12,144 nucleotides of DNA, taken from NCBI GenBank assembly GCA_033297205.1, contig MU859506.1, forward strand, positions 1 to 12,144, written 5' to 3'. The position numbers and the translations under genes were made by a program. The notes under the pieces were generated by a model. The model saw nothing but the letters and a program-made list of their open reading frames with translations, had not been told where the DNA came from and searched no databases. The stretch comes from Pseudoneurospora amorphoporcata. Its lineage: Eukaryota > Ascomycota > Sordariomycetes > Sordariales > Sordariaceae. Positions 1 to 8,129 of this stretch are shown here, piece by piece (within the stretch, counting starts at the first letter, position 1; each line of letters begins with the position of its first letter).

Positions 1-357
1 AGGTTGAGAAGATCAACAAGGCTTTCGAGACCAAAGTAATTTATTAGCGGAATTGAACTATTGTTCCAAGCCCAGAAACCTGCCCTTGTCACACTAGGGT
101 GTAGATATAGTGTTCAGCTTTGCTTTGTCGAAACGTTCTATAATTTTTTTTAAGTATACCTCTTGATAAAGGTAAATGTGGTGATTAGGGCGATTTCTAA
201 CGATCGAATATCCTAGAAAGGAAGAAGTATTACCGATATCCTTTAGTTCCAATACTGTCCTAAGAGTACTGATAACGGCATTAATAGCAGCCTAGGTTAG
301 ACCGGCAATTAAAAGGTCGTCGATGTAGAATAGGATAATAACATTTGTTTTCTCGTT
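1..357 (-). pseudogene. Copia reverse transcriptase, distal part with the YIDD active site (partial)
   Basis: The minus-strand translation reads VIILFYIDDLLIAG, the catalytic palm motif of copia RT, with both Asp residues intact at 316-321. Following it are ELKDIGNTSSFLGYSI and IYLYQEVYLKKIIERF, the thumb-side motifs typical of copia RTs. The frame is the one used before MITE-1, whose insertion accounts for the break. Stops at positions where Gln or Trp is expected (for example in GLT*AA) mark it as inactive. The sequence runs off the window before RNase H. Active-site residues have survived here, unlike in the integrase of the same element. Confidence 0.9.
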
Positions 358-365
358 CTTAAAAA
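358..365. repeat. Target-site duplication of MITE-1, left copy
   Basis: CTTAAAAA, identical to 782-789. It matches copia RT coding sequence and its duplication marks the exact insertion point. Confidence 0.9.
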
Positions 366-439
366 GAGAATGTCTTTTCGGACTGTAGCAAATGTCTTTT
401 CGTACTGTTGTTAAATTCTATAACTAGGTATAACTTAGC
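366..439 (+). repeat. MITE-1 left terminal inverted repeat
   Basis: 74 bp that pairs with 708-781. Differences are one base near the tip and two C/T changes inside, the latter of the RIP type. It contains two copies of a TGTCTTTTCG motif (371-380 and 393-402). Confidence 0.88.
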
Positions 440-707
440 CAAATGTAAATGGCACGAGAACGATTGTAGTATTAGAATTTTTATTTTTTTTTTGCGCTTT
501 TTACACACCTAGCGCGGGGACCTTAACGTAGAGTATAGTAAAGAAGTAGGAACGAGATAGAAATTTAGCTAAAAGATTCTTTCTTTTTATTTCTTCGTCC
601 AACGCAAAGCTTAACGGGCAGTAGCTATTACGCCGTAGATACTGTCTTATAGAGTAAAAAATATGAAAAATTCTAATACTATTTTTATTCTTATACGATT
701 ATAAATA

Positions 708-781
708 GCTAAGTTATACCTAGTTATAGAATTTAGCGACAGTACGAAAAGACATTTGCTACAGTCCGAAAAGACCTTCTC
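708..781 (-). repeat. MITE-1 right terminal inverted repeat
   Basis: Reverse complement of 366-439 over 74 bp with about three mismatches; similarity stops sharply at 708. Confidence 0.88.
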
Positions 782-789
782 CTTAAAAA
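782..789. repeat. Target-site duplication of MITE-1, right copy
   Basis: CTTAAAAA, identical to 358-365 and immediately outside the right inverted repeat. Confidence 0.9.
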
Positions 790-1500
790 TACAGTTGTTC
801 GTGGCGAACGGCTCGAAACCTAAAGCTCTCATTTTTGGAGTTACCGTCTTATGCTACTAGATTGCAGATTTTTGTAAGCTATAGAATGCTTTATTGAGGC
901 GGCAGACTCTTTTAGTACTATCCTCGAAGCCTATCAGTTGCTTAATATAGATAACTTCGTTCTTAGGTACGACGGCGTTTAGATACGCTGCTACTATATC
1001 GAATTGGCGGTATTTAAAGTCTATAATTTCTACTAGTATAATAAAGATCCTTATGTTAAACGCGTATACAATAATTAAGTAGACTTCGTATAGTATATAA
1101 TTACTATATTTAAAGTTACTATATATAACCTATCTTACTTTGTTCTTTAACTATTCGCCGGTCGTTATAAACTTCTAATCTAGTACTTATTTGCTTAGTA
1201 TAGCCTTGACGCTATTTGGCAGATTAACGAGGTCTTATGTGCTGAATGTTATTAATTTATCTACTTATTCTTTTATTACTAAGTACTATAAGGTCTTCAA
1301 GTTGCTTCTCTTAATAGTATCTTTATATAACTTTAGTAGGTAGGGTGCTTGCTTAATTATAATTAAAAGTAAATAGAAGTCTATTTTAACCAACAGTTCT
1401 AAATCTATCTCTTCTATAACGATTAAGGCAATGGCAGCATAGTGCCTTACTACCTTATTGCCTTTCATTACTAGTTTGCTATTAAGATCGTACATATCCT
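790..1500 (-). pseudogene. Copia reverse transcriptase, proximal part
   Basis: The minus-strand frame contains YRQFDIVAAYLNAVVPK, then EVIYIKQLIGFED and KRVCRLNKALYSLQKSA. These correspond to the conserved copia RT block (the catalytic Asp in Q-x-DV-x-AF/YLNG, then VYM.QP.GF and LNKALYGL). The first catalytic Asp is present. Upstream, 1286-1495 should be the poorly conserved RT N-terminus, but I recognise no motif in it. The frame runs to MRALGFEPFATNNCIFKE at the MITE-1 junction. Several TAG/TAA codons, and a Ser where the conserved ALYGL motif has Gly (a G-to-A-type change), fit RIP. Confidence 0.85.
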
Positions 1501-1859
1501 ATTAATTATTTTTATTCTATAGCTTACGATGGGGTTTTAAGGATTTGGCGGGTGGTAGAACGGGTAGGGGGCTAGTTACTTTGCGTTTTATCAATGTTTT
1601 ACGTTTAGGAGGCGGATATGGCGTATCCAGTATTATAAATTCGCTATCCTTATTAGGGTACGCACTCAGTATCGCTTCTACGTAGTCTTCTATTTTTTCG
1701 TCCGTTAGTAATAGGGAATCCTTAATAGGCTGGAGATCGGTAAGTAGCTAGAGTAGTCTATTTGGAGTAGTATTAGGTATCGGGTAAGCGTTTAAGGTAG
1801 TTGGAGTCTTTCAGTTAAAGGCTATAAACATTATATTCTAGTTCGACGTTGCAATCTAG
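1501..1859 (-). other. Copia linker between integrase and RT, no recognisable domain
   Basis: This stretch corresponds to the variable region that joins integrase to RT in copia polyproteins. On the minus strand it is AT-rich and broken by stops, and I recognise no domain. Its assignment rests only on position between two same-frame copia domains. Confidence 0.5.
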
Positions 1860-3060
1860 TTCGAGGTAGACTATATTATTAAGGTTCTTGGTAAGGAGGC
1901 ATCTCCTACGTCGAGGTATATTTCGTATTCGAGTGTAAACGTAGTAGACCCTTCGTAGAGGTAGGTGTTGTTAAAGGTAGCCTCGAATAAGATAGGAGTG
2001 AGATTTGGATTAATAAGATTTAGCGGATGTTTCTCCTTAATAAATCTAATATTACGCGCTCTAATAACTTTGCTACTATTATTTAGTTTAATCTTATAGA
2101 CCTTTCTAATCAAATCCTCGTAATTATATAGTTTTCTAACGACCGCCTTTGCCAATATCTTTCTTCCTTTGGGTCTTTACTTTCCATTATTAATATAGAT
2201 ATAAGCTGTCGCTGTATATACCCTCAAATGACAGATGTTGGGTTGGTATTAGTCAAGTAGATAGCCAACTGATCGTATAAAAACTTCTAGTAGTAATACG
2301 TTACCTAATGCGGGATAGGGAAGTTAATTGAAAATAAAGACATATGCTGCCTCAGCAAGTGGCGAGTACGACTCTAAGAATCCTACTTTAAGATTGGAGG
2401 TGCGGGCACCGTCTACAATAGTGCGGCTATGGCGTTCTAATATAGGGTTTTGTTTTGGGCATTTAGGAGCTGTGATTACTAGTGTCTTGCTACGCTCTTT
2501 ATACTATAGTCTTAGTTTGTTGATAGGGAACTTTGTGCTATTATTAATATAAATTACTTGGATATGAATGCCAGTCTGTTTTTCCAGCTAGTTGATGAAG
2601 TGGATTAGCTTCTCGTATCTATCTAACTTCCTATTTAATGTAAAGTACCATTGGAATCAGGAATATTAATCAGTGATGTGGATAGTATAGTTTTGACCAC
2701 CTAGCCCCTCTGGTTTATGCGGTATGGAGTTAATGTGGATCTTGGCTAGTACCTTTGAAGCGGGAGGTAGGGGGTCGTGTAAAATAACCTTGGTCGATTT
2801 TCCCAAATGGTAATAGTGGTACTTGTATACCTCGGCCTCCTTCTTGCTAATTGGAATACTTACTTTCTAGCAAGTTAGTAAAACTCTCTATACATCAGTA
2901 TATATTAAACGACGATGTATGATAGCGTAGTTGACGGTGCCTAAGGATGCAAGTGCAATTGTTTTGATGATAATATAAATAAGAAAATTCTTTAGTTTAG
3001 GGATTGTGTAGATGTTGAGGAGAGCGATATTTATATACTAACGAAATTGTGCAACCGTTT
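1860..3060 (-). pseudogene. Copia integrase, catalytically destroyed
   Basis: In minus-strand order: an HHCC-type start (HRRLIYTDV near 2895-2917, second His now Tyr) and a KYHYYHLGKST stretch where the Cys ligands have become Tyr. The core follows. The first catalytic Asp is Asn (IHINSIPH, codon 2729-2731), the second is Asn in INNSTKF (codon 2543-2545, where DNG-x-E is expected), and only the Glu survives (ILERHSRT, codon 2435-2437). The C-terminal part at 1871-2155 stays open for 94 codons (KAVVRKLYNYEDLIRKVYKI...) and matches the region where copia integrases refer to residue and map contexts such as K-V-x-RARN. Every substitution at a key residue is the G-to-A or C-to-T type expected from RIP. 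Confidence 0.85.
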
Positions 3061-3476
3061 AACCGCTCTTTTCGTTAATTATTTTATTATTCTCACCGTT
3101 AATAACAAACCTCGCTCTCTTTAGCTGGCTTATTAATATAAGGTTTATCGGGGTGTTCTTTACTAGGATTATATCGTAGAAGATAAGATTAGCCTTCTGG
3201 TTGCTTAGATACGTATAAACTAGTGTGACTTTTACTCCGTGTGTTGATTGTGCCTTTCCTCCATTCGCAGTGCTGAAGGATATGGGCTTGTCGTGTTTGT
3301 CGATAGAGGAAAACTACTTCTTATTGTTAAACAGGTGGTTAGAAGCACTTGTATCTAATCAAACTTGGTTTCGGTTGTCGCTTGGTGATGCTATTAACGC
3401 GAAGCCCATTTCGTTAGTCGAGTTATCTTCGTAAGTATTATAGTCAACTACGGCTATTAATAAGAAGAAGACGTCG
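3061..3476 (-). pseudogene. Copia aspartic protease remnant
   Basis: The minus-strand frame reads LDTSASNHLFNNKK, the copia protease active-site motif D-T-G-A-S-x-H with Gly changed to Ser. The catalytic Asp codon is at 3353-3355. A TGA at 3359-3361 precedes it where Trp would be usual. Downstream are ANGGKAQSTHGVKVTLV and NTPINLILISQLKRARFVING, which fit the rest of a copia protease. The frame joins gag at 10727 once MITE-2/Ty3 and one 8-bp target copy are removed. Confidence 0.85.
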
Positions 3477-3484
3477 TTATTATA
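3477..3484. repeat. Target-site duplication of MITE-2, left copy
   Basis: TTATTATA, identical to 10719-10726 more than 7 kb away. The two copies bracket MITE-2 together with the Ty3 element inside it. Confidence 0.88.
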
Positions 3485-3819
3485 GAAAAAGTCTTTTCGC
3501 ACCGCTATCAAAAAAGGCTTTTAGAGGTAACTTAGCCAAACTAAGGCCGTAGCATATAAAAAGTACATCGGAATTTATATTTATGTTCCTTCTATAATAT
3601 AATGTTTCTGGCGTACTTAGGTGCCCTTTATAGCCCTCAGTACATAATAAAAGAAGAAAAAACTATTTATTTACTTTAAATTTAGAATATTTACATTGAG
3701 TCTTTCCTTTAAGCAATTACGTCCACGCCAACTAGACTATAAAATAGAGTAGAAAATTACAAAAATTCTAGTACTATTTTCATACTGACAACTTCTTTTT
3801 TAGCAAAGTTATACTTAGT
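3485..3819. mobile_element. MITE-2, left part (split by the Ty3 element)
   Basis: It starts GAAAAAGTCTTTTCGC, the inverted complement of 10703-10718. The left repeat has lost about 20 bp compared with MITE-1. The remaining interior has no coding sequence and ends near the Ty3 insertion with TTCTAGTACTATTTTCATAC and TAGCAAAGTTATACTTAG, which align with the right end of MITE-1. Adding the right part (10663-10718) gives about 391 bp, close to the 416 bp of MITE-1. Confidence 0.85.
3815..3819. repeat. Target-site duplication of the Ty3 element, left copy
   Basis: TTAGT directly before the LTR TG; repeated at 10658-10662 directly after the right LTR CA. Confidence 0.92.
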
Positions 3820-4081
3820 TGTTACGAACTTAAGTGATGACACGGGCCCACCGAACCATGGATATGCGTTGTTGTGCAAGGAAAGGAAAGGAAGGGTGTG
3901 TGCGGAGCGAGAGCCCTGGAAGGCCAGTTCGTGCGCGCACATAACCCTGCACATGACCGTGCCATAACAATAGGCACGGCACATCAAGGGTCAGTGCAGG
4001 GTGGGCATATCACAGGATAATCCTGTAATATCAGGAGTAAGAGCCAGGATTAGGCAAGGAGGGCTCATAACTGCTAAGACA

Positions 4082-4191
4082 GGCTCATGAGCCAGAAAGG
4101 AGCTCATGAGCTAGAAAGGAGCTCATGAGTCAAAAAGGGGCTCATGAGCCAGAAAGGAGCTCATAAGCTAGGAAGAAGCTCATGAGCCAAA
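4082..4191. repeat. Tandem array of a ~19-bp unit with palindromic core, 6 copies (left LTR)
   Basis: Units of about 19-20 bp have the self-complementary core GGCTCATGAGCC followed by a purine spacer such as AGAAAGGA. They lie about 50 bp upstream of the TATA box, where regulatory-protein binding sites or a hairpin would act. The right LTR has one unit more. A binding role is inference only. Confidence 0.85.
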
Positions 4192-4234
4192 GTACGACCA
4201 ATGAGCCAGACACATGTAACTAGAAGGCACAAGG

Positions 4235-4241
4235 TATAAAA
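4235..4241 (+). promoter_or_regulatory. TATA box of the left LTR
   Basis: GGTATAAAAGG, an RNA polymerase II TATA box conserved in both LTRs. A transcript starting about 44 nt downstream, at 4279, would begin with the sequence complementary to the primer-binding site. Confidence 0.7.
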
Positions 4242-4419
4242 GGACGACTGGAGAACTCAGATTGTTAGATAGTTCTGCAGTAGTCAATAGATTATCATTA
4301 TTGAGACTAGTATGACGCTACCATATTTGTTGTGAACCTTTTGGCTTTACCGAACGTCTTTTAATAGTCTTTACTTTTAGTTATCCTATTTAGGCAGATC
4401 AGACTACCGTTCGTTATAC

Positions 4420-4429
4420 GTTGACTACT
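4420..4429 (+). other. Candidate self-priming primer-binding site
   Basis: GTTGACTACT begins one base after the left LTR. Its reverse complement, AGTAGTCAAC, occurs inside the LTR 44 nt downstream of the TATA box (right LTR 10517-10526; left LTR 4279-4288, where the last C is now T). I recognise no tRNA 3'-end complement (no TGG start) here. Tf1/sushi-group retrotransposons prime with the first ~11 nt of their own mRNA folded back onto such a site. Chance similarity is not excluded but unlikely for 10 of 10 bases at the right place. Confidence 0.65.
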
Positions 4430-4467
4430 CCCTTTAGCCTATCTCGGATAGTACTAAAGGTATCACT

Positions 4468-5943
4468 ATGTCTTCTCTCGCCGGCCCCGTCAATACTTCG
4501 GAGAACGACACTTTAAATATCGAAGCCACCAACTATCTTCTCAAGAAGCTGCAGAACCGAATTCTATAGCTGGAGGAGCAGCTTAAGGCTAAGGCAGAGT
4601 CCAACAATGACAATCCTAAGAATAATAACCCGGCGGACCCCCCGGTCGCGAGACCTACACTCCCTAAAAAGAACGTTAAGATCGAAGCTCCTGAAAAGTT
4701 CGGAGGCTAGTAGGACAGATTGCAGGGCTTCCTCTTGTAGATTCGTACCTATTTCGATTATTACTCGGAAAGTTTTCTTATAGAGACCGACAAAGTTATC
4801 TTCACTAGAACTCGTTTTAAGGATAGAGTATTCACTTGGTACGAACCCGTCCTCTAAGATTGGTATAGTTATAGAGACCGAGCCAAAGAAAGTACTAAGT
4901 AACTTATGACGAACCTCTAGAAGTTCGTAGACGTTCTAACCAGTATGTTTAGCGAATACGACGAAGAATTGAGAGTTTAGGAGAAGCTCCTCCACCTTCG
5001 CCAAACTATATCCGCCTCGGCTTATACTACTACTTTTAAGCAATACGTTGGCAAAAGCCGGTTCAATAACGAAAGCCTTATACAAATGTTCTATTAAGGT
5101 TTGAAGAACTTTATTAAGAACGAACTGTATAAGGAGGACCGGCCGGACACCATTGACAAGTACGTAGTTCGCGCTATCTGTATTAATGACCGCCTATAGT
5201 AGCGTAGCCAGGAATAACGCAACCCACCTCTTTGATACTAGCAATCTACGCGCCAAACTAACCTTAAGTAAAAGCGCAGTTGGGGTAGGAACGAAGAGCA
5301 GGACGATAGAGGAGACCCTATGGATATTGGCGCCGTTTAGACTAATAAAGGGCGCCGCGATATGTTACAGATCAAGTGTTTCAACTGTGGTAAGAAGGGA
5401 TATATGAAACGCGACTACCGTTCTTCTAAGCAATTCAAATGGGAAAAAGCCGAAGCCGCCGCTATTGAAGGAGCGCGAGTGGTCGAGATCGCTAGCGTCG
5501 ATTATAATTAAGACAATTTGGAAAACGCTATCGACAGAGCTATAGACGGCGACCCCTACTAGGAATAGTGTCCTGCAGCCGACTGCCCCACCCATATAAA
5601 GCAGAAAGCTAGAGTTATCAGAAATAATATAGTAACCTATATCCGACAGAATAACTAGGAGGAGCCGATAGAAGCCGAGTAAGCAGTCCTCCTGACCTGG
5701 CTACGGGATTTCGATTCGCTAGACGAAGAAGAACCCAAAAGGGAGGACGCTCCTACCGATTATAGCTAGGATTTGGGAAACGGTTTAGGGCCTTTAGGGA
5801 GGCCCGACGAAAATTAAGTCCCTGGACGAAACGGATCGTCCGACGAAGTAGCTATCGGAAAGCTAAGATCCAAGACCCCATGTCATTTACGGAGATCGCA
5901 GTTGTGGAAGAAGGGAAGGAGGACTAACGACTCAAGGTTGTAG
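4468..5943 (+). pseudogene. gag: Ty3 element gag (capsid and zinc-knuckle nucleocapsid), RIP-inactivated
   Basis: The ATG at 4468 opens the first frame after the leader and is followed by a short leucine-rich, coiled-coil-like stretch (NYLLKKLQNRIL). The capsid region contains LQGFLL*IRTYFDYY and RFKDRVFTWYEP, as in Retrotrans_gag proteins of fungal chromoviruses. A CCHC zinc knuckle is at 5377-5418, but reads C-x2-C-x4-Y-x4-Y: its His and last Cys are both Tyr, so it should not bind zinc. About 23 stops lie in frame, nearly all TAG or TAA in place of Gln or Trp, with one TGA near 5240. The natural end is unclear: either the TAA at 5815 or the TAG at 5941, the second overlapping pol. Confidence 0.88.
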
Positions 5944-6443
5944 CCTACTGGGGAAACTACCAAGCTCTTGCACTGGTAGACTCCGGAGCTTAGTTGAATC
6001 TCATCTTACCTAAGTTCGTTAACCAACTGAGGATTCCCTAGAAAAGGAAGAAGGTTCCCTTTGTGGTAAAAGGACCCTTCGAGACCCAGATTGTGAAGAG
6101 GGAAATGTTACTACTTCTTATTACGATAGAAGGAAAGACGGTTGAAATTAGCTTCGACGTCGTCGATATAGGGCTATTCAAGAATATAATCCTAGGATAC
6201 CCATGGTATGTTGCATACGATCTAGATATTAGTTGGAAGGATGGTGGCTACTTGCGTCCTAGGACGTACTCGATTACTAATGGGAAACCCGGAGCACGGA
6301 AAGAAGCGAGCCGCGATAGCGTCGTTCTTACGGCCCCACCGCAAGCAGTACAAGAAGTTATAATCTGTACTATTGAGAAAAGCGGCAAGGTTATAGAAGA
6401 AGGGTTAGTAACGTTGGTAGAGGTGTCAGCAATCAACACCTAG
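5880..6443 (+). other. Pol domain: retropepsin-type aspartic protease
   Basis: ALVDSGA at 5970-5990 is the aspartic protease active-site loop (D-S/T-G-A), with the catalytic Asp codon at 5979-5981. The codon right after it is a TAG. Downstream hydrophobic segments (VEISFDVVDIGLFKNIILGYPW) match the second half of a retropepsin fold, ILGYPW being the usual end motif of fungal gypsy proteases. The active-site residues themselves are unchanged. Confidence 0.85.
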
Positions 6444-6491
6444 CACAAGTTTGACTATTACCAGAACCAACAAGCGGAGAAGCCGAAGACG

Positions 6492-7910
6492 GTGATCCCA
6501 GCAGATTATCAGGGACACCCAGCTTTCGTTAGTAAGTACTTTGAAGGACTACTACTACGAGGACCGTGGAATCATGAGATCAAGCTTAAGGAAGGAGCCA
6601 AGCTTAAGTTCTTTAAAGTCTATCACACTAACGAGAAGCAGAACGCGGAGTTACGGAAGTACTTAGACAAAAACTTGAAACGAGGACACATTCGGGAATC
6701 CACATCGCCAGCAGAGTACCTTATCCTCTTCGTACTGAAGAAAGATGAAAAGCTGCGCCTTTGTATTGATTATAGGCAACTGAATTAAGAGACTGTGAGA
6801 AACAGTTATCTCCTACCCCTGATTTCGCGTATTCGAAATCAATTAGGAGGAGTACGATACTTTACGCGGCTTGATTTACCTGTTGCCTACGCCTATATTC
6901 GGATCAAAGAAGGCAACGAATGGAAGATAGCATTTCGCACACCCTACGAGCACTACGAATACCTCGTTATACCTTTCGGGTTGACTAATACACCTGCGAT
7001 ATTCCAATCTGCCATCGATCATACGATCCGACCCTACCTCGACAAGTTCGCCATTTGCTACCTAGATTATATTTTCATCTACTCTAAGACTCTCGCGGAA
7101 TATAAGGAATACGTGAAGAAGGTGCTGGACGCACTATACGAGCACAAGCTTTCGGTCAATATAGAAAAGAGTGAATTCTATGTGAAGGAAACCGTATTTT
7201 TTAGATACCTGATTTTAGAGAACGAGGTTAGGATGGAACTAAGCAAGGTGGAAGCTGTACGAAACTAGTCTATTTCTAAGAATGCGACCGACGTTCGCGG
7301 ATTCTTAAGATTTACCAATTTTTATCGTATGTTTATACGCGACTACGAGAAAATCGCCAGACTACTATACGAGCTCACTAAGAAAGAGGCCATCTTTATA
7401 TAGGGAAAAACCGAAGAAGAAGCTTTCAAGGCTATCTATAATACGATCACTACAGACCTTGTGTTAAAGCTTCCCAATCCAAACAAGCCTTTTAAAGTCG
7501 AGACTAATGCGTTAGATTACGCTATCGGAGGATAGTTGGGACAACGCGACAGCTAAGGAAAACTGCATCTTATAGCTTTCTTCTCAAAGAAGCTGGAAGG
7601 ACCCCGACGCAACTACCCTATCTACGACAAGGAACTCCTAGCCATCATTGAAACATTTTAAGAATGGAGGCCATACCTCAGTGGCACTATATATGAAGTA
7701 CAGGTCTATATTGACCACAACAACCTCCAGTACTTCACGACCACGAAAGTACTCAACGGCCGCCAGACACGATGAGCTGAGTTCTTGTCAGAATTCAACT
7801 TCAAGATCAAATATAAGAAGGGATCGGAGAACGCTCGGACTAACGCGCTCAGTCGACGAGCGGACTATGTGAAAGATGTAGCTGAAGCTTCTGTACCTTT
7901 GTTCTAGGAA
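6492..7910 (+). other. Pol domain: reverse transcriptase and RNase H, active sites damaged
   Basis: RT motifs in order: LRLCIDYRQLN, TRLDLPVAYAYIRI (first catalytic Asp at 6873-6875), PFGLTNTPAIFQ, and YLDYIFIYS at 7059-7085, where the YLDD box has its second Asp replaced by Tyr (codon 7068-7070). The RNase H domain follows: VETNALDYAIGG has Asn where the first catalytic Asp is expected (7506-7508), IYDKELLAI keeps its Glu, and NARTNALSR near 7845 has Asn for the usual Asp. The Asp-to-Asn changes are RIP-type. The YLDY change needs a transversion and is not. Confidence 0.9.
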
Positions 7911-8129
7911 TAATTAGACGGAACGCTCGTACACCCCCTGCAGGAGTGGGTAGAGTGTTGTGCCGTCCACCGGGTCAAATTGCAGGACCCCGGTTACTAG
8001 GCTACTGTTACCACTCAAGAAGAGCGGCAAAGGTGGGAAGATAGCCTGGAAGAAGGAATCGTCCTCTAGAACGAAAAGCTATAGTACTATAATAAGGCCT
8101 ACGTTTGGCTAGAGTAACGCGAAGCTCTC

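Larger units (their letters stand above)
366..781. mobile_element. MITE-1: 416-bp non-autonomous TIR element with 8-bp target duplication, inserted in copia RT
   Basis: The ends are 74-bp inverted repeats (366-439 and 708-781) beginning GAGAA and differing at about three positions. The flanks carry a perfect 8-bp direct repeat, CTTAAAAA (358-365 and 782-789). No coding sequence is visible inside, so it would depend on a transposase elsewhere. An 8-bp duplication is usual for the hAT superfamily, but the GAGAA terminus is not the common hAT CAG/TAG, so the superfamily is uncertain. MITE-2 shares the terminal sequence (GTCTTTTCG) and an internal stretch near the right end (TAGAGTA...AAATTCTA.TACTATTTT), so the two are one family. 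Confidence 0.88.
3820..4418 (+). repeat. Ty3 element left (5') LTR, 599 bp
   Basis: It begins TGTTACGAAC and ends CGTTCGTTATA, where the right LTR ends CGTTCGTCACA, so the canonical terminal CA has become TA. It contains a GGAAA-rich tract (3878-3894), the GCTCATGAGC array (4082-4191) and a TATA box (4235-4241). The differences from the right LTR are nearly all transitions, plus one missing array unit. The last 130 bp are much more mutated than in the right copy. An antisense frame stays open across its first half. Confidence 0.95.

Noticed and set aside
366..781. Long inverted repeat as a hairpin ncRNA gene or CRISPR-like structure
   Set aside because: The flanking 8-bp duplication and the related second copy with its own duplication show it is a transposed element.
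2328..2552. Short plus-strand frame opposite copia integrase
   Set aside because: The minus strand encodes the integrase catalytic region here; the plus frame has no recognisable product.
3225..3434. Plus-strand 69-codon frame with Cys residues near its start
   Set aside because: Shadow of the copia protease coding strand.
3757..3987. Minus-strand 76-codon frame across the MITE-2/left LTR junction
   Set aside because: Not a gene on its own: it spans the insertion junction, and its LTR part is the same antisense frame seen in the right LTR, noted as a finding there.
4419..4440. tRNA-type primer-binding site after the left LTR
   Set aside because: No TGG start and no match I recognise to a tRNA 3' end; the complementarity to the LTR is the better explanation.
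5186..5595. Two overlapping short frames, one per strand, inside gag
   Set aside because: Both are out of the gag frame that contains the zinc knuckle; no motif.
7648..7872. Plus-strand 74-codon frame in RNase H
   Set aside because: It is +1 to the pol frame, which carries recognisable RNase H motifs across the same bases.
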